Assembly: GCA_964247055.1 (NCBI GenBank)
Contig: OZ176059.1
Location: 1,488,001-1,552,000, forward strand
Length of the DNA: 64,000 nucleotides
DNA from: Paragordius varius
Taxonomy: Eukaryota > Nematomorpha
Direction of reading: 5' to 3'
Made by a program: the position numbers and the translations under genes
Notes under the pieces: generated by a model
What the model was told of the DNA's origin: nothing
Database searches by the model: none
What the model saw: only the letters and a program-made list of their open reading frames with translations
Shown: positions 58,966 to 64,000 of the stretch, in pieces
Layout of the letters: every line of letters begins with the position of its first letter
How positions within the stretch are numbered: the first letter of the stretch is position 1

Positions 58966-59597
58966 GTACCAACCTTATTACATACATCATTTTACTAATA
59001 AAATTTATTTTAAAATCAAACATTATATATCGAAAACGCCATAATTTTACAGGCGTGATTTCAAATCAATGTAACATCTTACTTGGCAAATTATATAAAA
59101 AATACCGTTAAAATCACACTTTAAAGATATGTATGTATATATATCTATTTGGTTAAAGAATTTATTAAACCTTGTTATAGATGTTATTTTTTAGAAATAA
59201 TATCATATAATGAATGATTCAATAAATGTTTGTATCATTTAAGGCTAAAACATACATTTTATGTTATAAAAGTGGGTTTTAAAAGTTAGATTATTTTTAT
59301 ATATATACATGTAGTATGATTATTCAACAATGAAAGTTTTAAAAAAACTATATTTTCTATCTCCTATAAACAATCACATATACATGTTAAAAATTCTGTG
59401 GAGATTAAAATAAAATTTTGGATAAAATTCGAGCTAAAATATATATATAGTATGACGGCAAGATTGCTTTCGAAAAACTCTGATTAAACACAATTTTGGT
59501 TGTTAATTAAACAAAAAAACAAAAACAAAAATTAAATAAATTATAATGGTTAAAAAATTATGTAATATACACAAAAATATGCAAGTGTGTTAACCTA

Positions 59598-59630
<33 letters not shown>

Positions 59631-59825
59631 GTATATATAACACATGATTTTCGTTTTGTTCTGTATTATAAAAAAAGGGCCGGAGATATATAACTTTAAA
59701 AAATGCGAATCAAATTTTATAGTATTTTCATTTAAAAAGAAAAATGTATCAATCAATATGACACACCATGTGGGGCCTTTTAAAAAAATCTAAAATAATC
59801 TATCATAACCAAGATATACAGCCCA
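58966..59825. other. Intergenic sequence 3' of GCLM
   Basis: AT-rich single-copy sequence with a (TA)n/TATA palindrome at 59597-59640. No gene recognised; presumably contains the GCLM 3' UTR. Confidence 0.45.
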
Positions 59826-62536
59826 TTATTTGGCAATCTTGATAGCTTTTATAAGGTAACCCTTTTCCTTTATAACTTCCCGACTCTTGATAGTTATAAT
59901 GTAACGAAGGACAAAATTGAGTTTCCATTGTTCATAGGTTTGTTTCAACAAGGGTTTTATGCCCTCTCGAAAATCGGTGTCAGATAAAACTTCTATGTAA
60001 CACATAAAAATTTATATAGTTGTAAAATAAAGCATAAAGCATAAACATAAATTAAGATGCCAAAAACAACGTTTTTGCATTAAAACTACAATCAATCAAA
60101 CCTCTTTTGTGAGCGACAGACGAAAATTTATGAAAAGTGACATTTTTACAGCTTATATTGTCAGAATTGATTCGTATATAGATGCAAAATAATATACGGG
60201 AAGAATGTGCACAAAAAATTCTTATACATTATAACATAATAATCTGTGAATACACTCATTTGACACTAAAATACGAATTTCGTTTTAATGTTTGTCATTC
60301 TTTTTTTTAAGTTTATAAACTATACTTTATGAAAGATAATTAATAACAAGATTCTAATACAAAATCAATTTTAACTACAGTGAAAATTTAATTTTTCAAA
60401 CAAACTGCAACATCTAAAAAGTAAATAGCTTTTTATCGATATTCCATATATTAACTAAACTAATTACAACTGAAATATATAATTTGTCAGTGTTATATCT
60501 AAAATAGAATGGAATGATGTGATCTATTTAAAAAATCCGCACAAAGAAGCTACGTTATTTTTTATAAACCATTTACAGTTCAAATTCACCCTTGAAGAAA
60601 TCAAATTCACCCTCGAACAATTCAAATTCACCCTAAAAATAAATTATGTATTTTCGAACTAATAAAACTCATTATTAATATTAAATATATGTTTATGTTA
60701 TAGTTTATTATTTTACAGTATTATTTTAATTTAAAACAAAATTTTTATTTTTTAAAAGTATATAAAATATTGGTAATTTTTAATCTTAAAAAACATATAT
60801 TTTATGGTGAATTTGAATTGTCTAAGGGTGAAATTGAATTGTACATGGTATATAATTATGAACACAAGCAAGAATAAACGTTAAAAAAAATACTGTATTT
60901 ATCATTGTGAGTCAATAAAACTACACCATTTTCATCGGCATAATTTGTAAGATCTTCGGGGACAATGCATGAAAGTACAGAGTTTATTTGATTGCTAGAT
61001 GGTTTAACCTATTTAAGTAAAAAAATTAATAAAAATAGGTAAAAATTTAGTTTAAAAGAAATCAAAACTGATATATATAAAATATTTTTTATGATTGGCT
61101 AAAGGCTATAAAATTAACTAACCACCACCATATACAAAAAATAGCTAGATATTTGGCACAAAATATACGCAATATCATGGCAAAATTCGATAATAATTAT
61201 TTATCAATAAAATGGCCTGAGGGGAGTATTTTATTTAAAATATATGCATATATTCAGGTATAAACTTTATAAAATTGTTTTTATGGTGTTGTGACGAAAA
61301 ATAGTATCAAATAAGTAAAATAATTCGTTGTTATGTACAAATTAAGAACATACAACAATTTTTGTTTCCGATTTATTTTAAACGACGTGAATTATGAGTA
61401 GGCAAATTTATATTTTTTTTGATCAACTACTTTTTTGATTATACGAATTGTCTAAAAGATGATTTTGACTAACTAATGCGGGGAAAAAACATTATACCAA
61501 ATGTAAAAATGATTGCATTTAATGTATCCTAACCATATATTAAATATATATATATATATATGCAATATATAATACTTTGGCCCAACTGGTTAATGCTTCA
61601 AGTTGGCTCTTGTTAAGATCGCTAACACCCATATGTACGACTTTAGGGATGGGGTTATTTTTCATAACATTGTTACAATAATTAATCGTTTCATTACAAT
61701 TAATATCGCAATGTGAATTGCAACAAAGATTATTATTATTATTTTTAAGATCTGTATTATTGCAGATTTTAAAAGTGTAACCATTACATGGTTTGTGTGT
61801 GTCATGAGAATTGGGGGAAGATATATCATTTACGCTGTTTTGAAGGTTGTTATTGTTTATGGAATTTTGATTTAAATTTTGGGAAATTGGTTTATTGCAA
61901 TGCTCACCGTTTGTGCAAACATAAGAGCTGTTTAAATTAGTCGGATCCATCATTGAATGTGATAAAGTATTATTATTATCAAGTGAATCATAATTTTGAT
62001 CACATAAAGTTTCGGCTTTAGCCCAAACAGGCTTAAAATCCTCAAATTTAGTTTTGTGACGACAGTATTCGGGAAACGCGATAATGAGTTGATCCAAATT
62101 ACTAATATCTAATTCAGTCAAAGCTATAAAAATAATATAACATAATAATAATATACCAAATTGTACTGCTTCTATCACGATATCAGGATTCCATTCGTAC
62201 ATAAAAAGTTTGGCTATAAAAATATTCAAAATATAATTTACCACTAATTTTTAAATTTGAGCGTTGTTCAGAATTTCCATTTGTATCATTTTTTGGCAGC
62301 CGAAGAATTAAGGGGAATTCATTATTCTAATAATATAACCTATTATTACTACATTTATTTGTTGTTGATCTTCATATTTTTCATAATGTGACACGATCCG
62401 CGTAATGATATCTTTGAGCTATCAAATTTAAATATTTTCTAACCTCTTCTGTGCTATTTTTATCCTTAAATGGGGAATAATTTAGGATATTTCGCGAGCT
62501 AATGTATAAAATATTGGTGTGTAATTCGTCAATCAT
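59826..62536 (-). CDS. GCLM: Glutamate-cysteine ligase modifier subunit, six exons
   Basis: GCLM pairs with the catalytic subunit of glutamate-cysteine ligase, the rate-limiting cytosolic enzyme of glutathione synthesis, and lowers its sensitivity to feedback. Exons: 62536-62393, 62326-62242, 62213-62157, 62123-61576, 61008-60894 and 59992-59826; 1116 nt, 371 residues plus stop, all phases consistent. Matches to the human protein in order: ISSRNILNY, NEFPLIL, LKISAKLFMYEW, LTELDISNLDQLIIAFPE, FEDFKPVW, VHMGVSDLNKSQLEALTSWA, VKPSSNQIN, GVVLLTHND, VLRYIITIKSREVIKEKGYL. Introns are 66, 28, 33, 567 and 901 nt. The 28-nt (62214-62241) and 33-nt (62124-62156) introns are confirmed because their removal rebuilds conserved SAKLF and FALTELD. 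Exon 4 carries an insertion of about 100 residues rich in Asn, Cys, Ser and His that human GCLM lacks. The start ATG is the first in frame; a short upstream exon cannot be excluded. Confidence 0.93.
60567..60853. repeat. Foldback-like element, family A, in GCLM intron 5
   Basis: Left AACCATTTACAGTTCAAATT with three units, right GAATTGTACATGGTATATAA with two. It lies outside the duplication, so the family is not confined to it. Confidence 0.8.
61009..61575. other. GCLM intron 4
   Basis: 567-nt AT-rich intron with a (TA)n run at 61546-61561 next to the donor. No feature recognised inside. Confidence 0.6.
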
Positions 62537-62643
62537 ATGGCCTAAAATTAAAAAATGATTATGCCTTTTGATTAGCACACATGCATTTGTAAATTTTTAA
62601 ATTCACGATAAAGTCAAATTTTTTATTGGTGGTTTGTTTTTTT
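62537..62643. promoter_or_regulatory. Shared divergent promoter interval, GCLM / TPK
   Basis: Only 107 bp separate the GCLM start codon (minus) from the TPK start codon (plus), so both core promoters and 5' leaders must lie here or overlap the neighbouring gene. No TATA box, initiator or antioxidant-response element is identified. Confidence 0.55.
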
Positions 62644-63813
62644 ATGAATGGTTGCCAAAATATTCGACAAAAAATTATTAATCCATTAAGTTGGATTAAA
62701 AATTCAACTAAACACAATTATGCACTTATAATATTAAATCTTAACCTTTTTAATCATGAAGAAAATGAAAACTTGCTATGTCCATATTTTAAAGTTTATC
62801 AAAATTTTATTCATTCGCTATGGAATCAAGCCAATATTACAATTATAGCCGATGGGGGAATTCGGTTATTACATAAAATTTGGAACAACGGAAAAAGAAA
62901 ATTTATTCCAGATTACATAGTCGGAGATTTCGATTCTGCTCCATCAGACCTATTAACCCTGTTTCAAAATTTGGGCTCTCACATAATACATTATCCGGAT
63001 GAATATCAAACAGATTTCACAAAGTGCCTTAGGATTTTAGCTAAATTGTATCCAAATTTTTTGCAATTTTTTGATGATTCAAATTTTACACAAGTTGTGC
63101 CATCACTACCGGGTCAATCTCTCATAGGCAACACTAATTTTGCTGATAACACCGATGGATTTGACATTTACGTTCTAGGTGGCTTACAGGGACGTTTTGA
63201 TCACATAATGGGTGCAATTAATACGCTCCACATTTTTTATAATAAATATGCCCACTTCAAATCACCGTTGTTAAAGCATGAGAAACAACAGATGGATAGC
63301 TATAACTTAACCCAGGTACCAACCATTGTTTTGTATTCATCGGAAAGTCTTGCCTTTCTTATATATCCTAAAATTAAATATTACATTTATATACCGGCCA
63401 AGTTTTATACGCTTTCATGCGGTATCATTCCATTTTATGGATCTCCCTGTAACGGCATCCAAACACGTGGTCTACGTTGGAATTTGCAATCATCTGACAC
63501 ATTGGCTTGGGGTCACATGATTAGTACATCTAACCGTTACAATGTAACGGAAATGAGCGACATGCCAAATGATAGCCAAACGATTGTTTGTACAAAAAAT
63601 TTGAATAATGGTATTTTAGCCAACAATAAAACACACACCAAAGTAATTTGCTGTGAAAACGTTAATGAAAATTTATTATTTCAGGTGAAAAAAGACAATG
63701 CAACTTCCACTAATAGGGATGATGGGAAATATGTATATATATATTCGGACGTCATTCCAGTTATTTGGACGATGGAATTACCTGATGATTTGTTTACATG
63801 CAGTGAAAGTTAA
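62644..63813 (+). CDS. TPK1: Thiamine pyrophosphokinase, single exon
   Basis: TPK transfers a pyrophosphate from ATP to thiamine to make the cofactor thiamine diphosphate in the cytosol. The frame gives 389 residues from ATG 62644; upstream in-frame codons lack an ATG. Catalytic-domain motifs in order: ADGG (69-72), GDFDS (94-98), TDFTKCL (123-129) and GGLQGRFDHIM (179-189). The thiamine-binding domain follows: LSCGIIPFYGSPCNGIQTRG (about 257-276), GLRWNL, ISTSNRY (293-299) and VIPVIWTMEL near the C-terminus. Human TPK1 is 243 residues. The extra length is an N-terminal part, a loop after TDFTKCL and about 70 Asn/Thr-rich residues between STSNRY and VIPVIWTM. It has no intron, unlike the neighbouring GCLM. 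Divergently arranged with GCLM. No disabling change. Confidence 0.95.
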   Translation: MNGCQNIRQKIINPLSWIKNSTKHNYALIILNLNLFNHEENENLLCPYFKVYQNFIHSLWNQANITIIADGGIRLLHKIWNNGKRKFIPDYIVGDFDSAPSDLLTLFQNLGSHIIHYPDEYQTDFTKCLRILAKLYPNFLQFFDDSNFTQVVPSLPGQSLIGNTNFADNTDGFDIYVLGGLQGRFDHIMGAINTLHIFYNKYAHFKSPLLKHEKQQMDSYNLTQVPTIVLYSSESLAFLIYPKIKYYIYIPAKFYTLSCGIIPFYGSPCNGIQTRGLRWNLQSSDTLAWGHMISTSNRYNVTEMSDMPNDSQTIVCTKNLNNGILANNKTHTKVICCENVNENLLFQVKKDNATSTNRDDGKYVYIYSDVIPVIWTMELPDDLFTCSES

Positions 63814-64000
63814 TTATAAGTAAGCAGGAAATGTTCATAACTACTACAAGATTATTCCGATATTATATTGTTATTTGCATAAATTGCTCTTGTTGCATTA
63901 TTATAGTGCAATAGTTATAGTGTGTCTCAATCCGATTTTTTCAGCTATTACCTTAAATAATAATACTCATTTGTAATATGTTTATCTTATTTGTTACGTT
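63814..64000. other. 3' flank of the TPK gene
   Basis: AT-rich; no polyadenylation signal can be singled out with confidence and no other feature is visible before the window ends. Confidence 0.4.

Noticed and set aside
1-64000. LTR retrotransposons, retroviral or Polinton elements
   Set aside because: No gag, protease, integrase, envelope or capsid-like frames and no long terminal direct repeats were recognised. The reverse transcriptases seen are all non-LTR.

Overview
The window comes from an AT-rich (roughly 70% or more A+T), repeat-dense animal genome. Host genes are sparse: a TRMT112-like methyltransferase activator (634-1083, minus), a heparan sulfate 6-O-sulfotransferase (3280-11176, minus), two copies of a small gene built from cysteine-rich modules (19500-23956 and 46064-49710, minus), a glutamate-cysteine ligase modifier subunit (59826-62536, minus) and a thiamine pyrophosphokinase (62644-63813, plus). 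HS6ST implies a metazoan. Several introns are extraordinarily short (25, 26, 27, 28 and 33 nt), all GT...AG. Introns of this size are known from dicyemid mesozoans and, less extremely, from flatworms; the phylum is inference.

The main architectural feature is a direct tandem segmental duplication. Unit 1 (7064-35601) and unit 2 (35602-about 58580) are paralogous copies of one ancestral segment. The left breakpoint lies inside HS6ST exon 2, and the right one inside a foldback-like element. Unit 2 therefore carries a second HS6ST promoter and exon 1 but only 43 nt of exon 2. The cysteine-rich gene was copied with its last three exons. Insertions present in one unit and missing from the other mark transposition after the duplication and provide empty sites that define the ends of several elements.

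Region by region. 1-7.1 kb: TRMT112, a mariner relic split by a LINE, and the 3' exons of HS6ST. 7.1-12 kb: HS6ST intron 1 with an RTE LINE carrying a twin-priming inversion, then exon 1 and the promoter. 12-19.5 kb: a second LINE, a 3.4 kb hAT and MITEs. 19.5-26 kb: cysteine-rich gene copy 1 among MITEs and a Helitron. 26-33 kb (no counterpart in unit 2): a hAT, a decayed GPCR gene and a large foldback element. 33-35.6 kb: the end of unit 1. 35.6-58.6 kb: unit 2 with its own insertions, including a composite hAT/Helitron block with long G and C runs. 58.6-64 kb: the GCLM and TPK genes, arranged head to head about 107 bp apart.

The most notable repeat system is a group of foldback-like elements. 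They share the terminus TACCATTT...AAATGGTA. Their inverted ends are arrays of roughly 21-bp tandem units, and the unit sequence differs between families. No retroviral, LTR or Polinton element and no CRISPR array or intact RNA gene was recognised. Most DNA transposons and LINEs here are broken.
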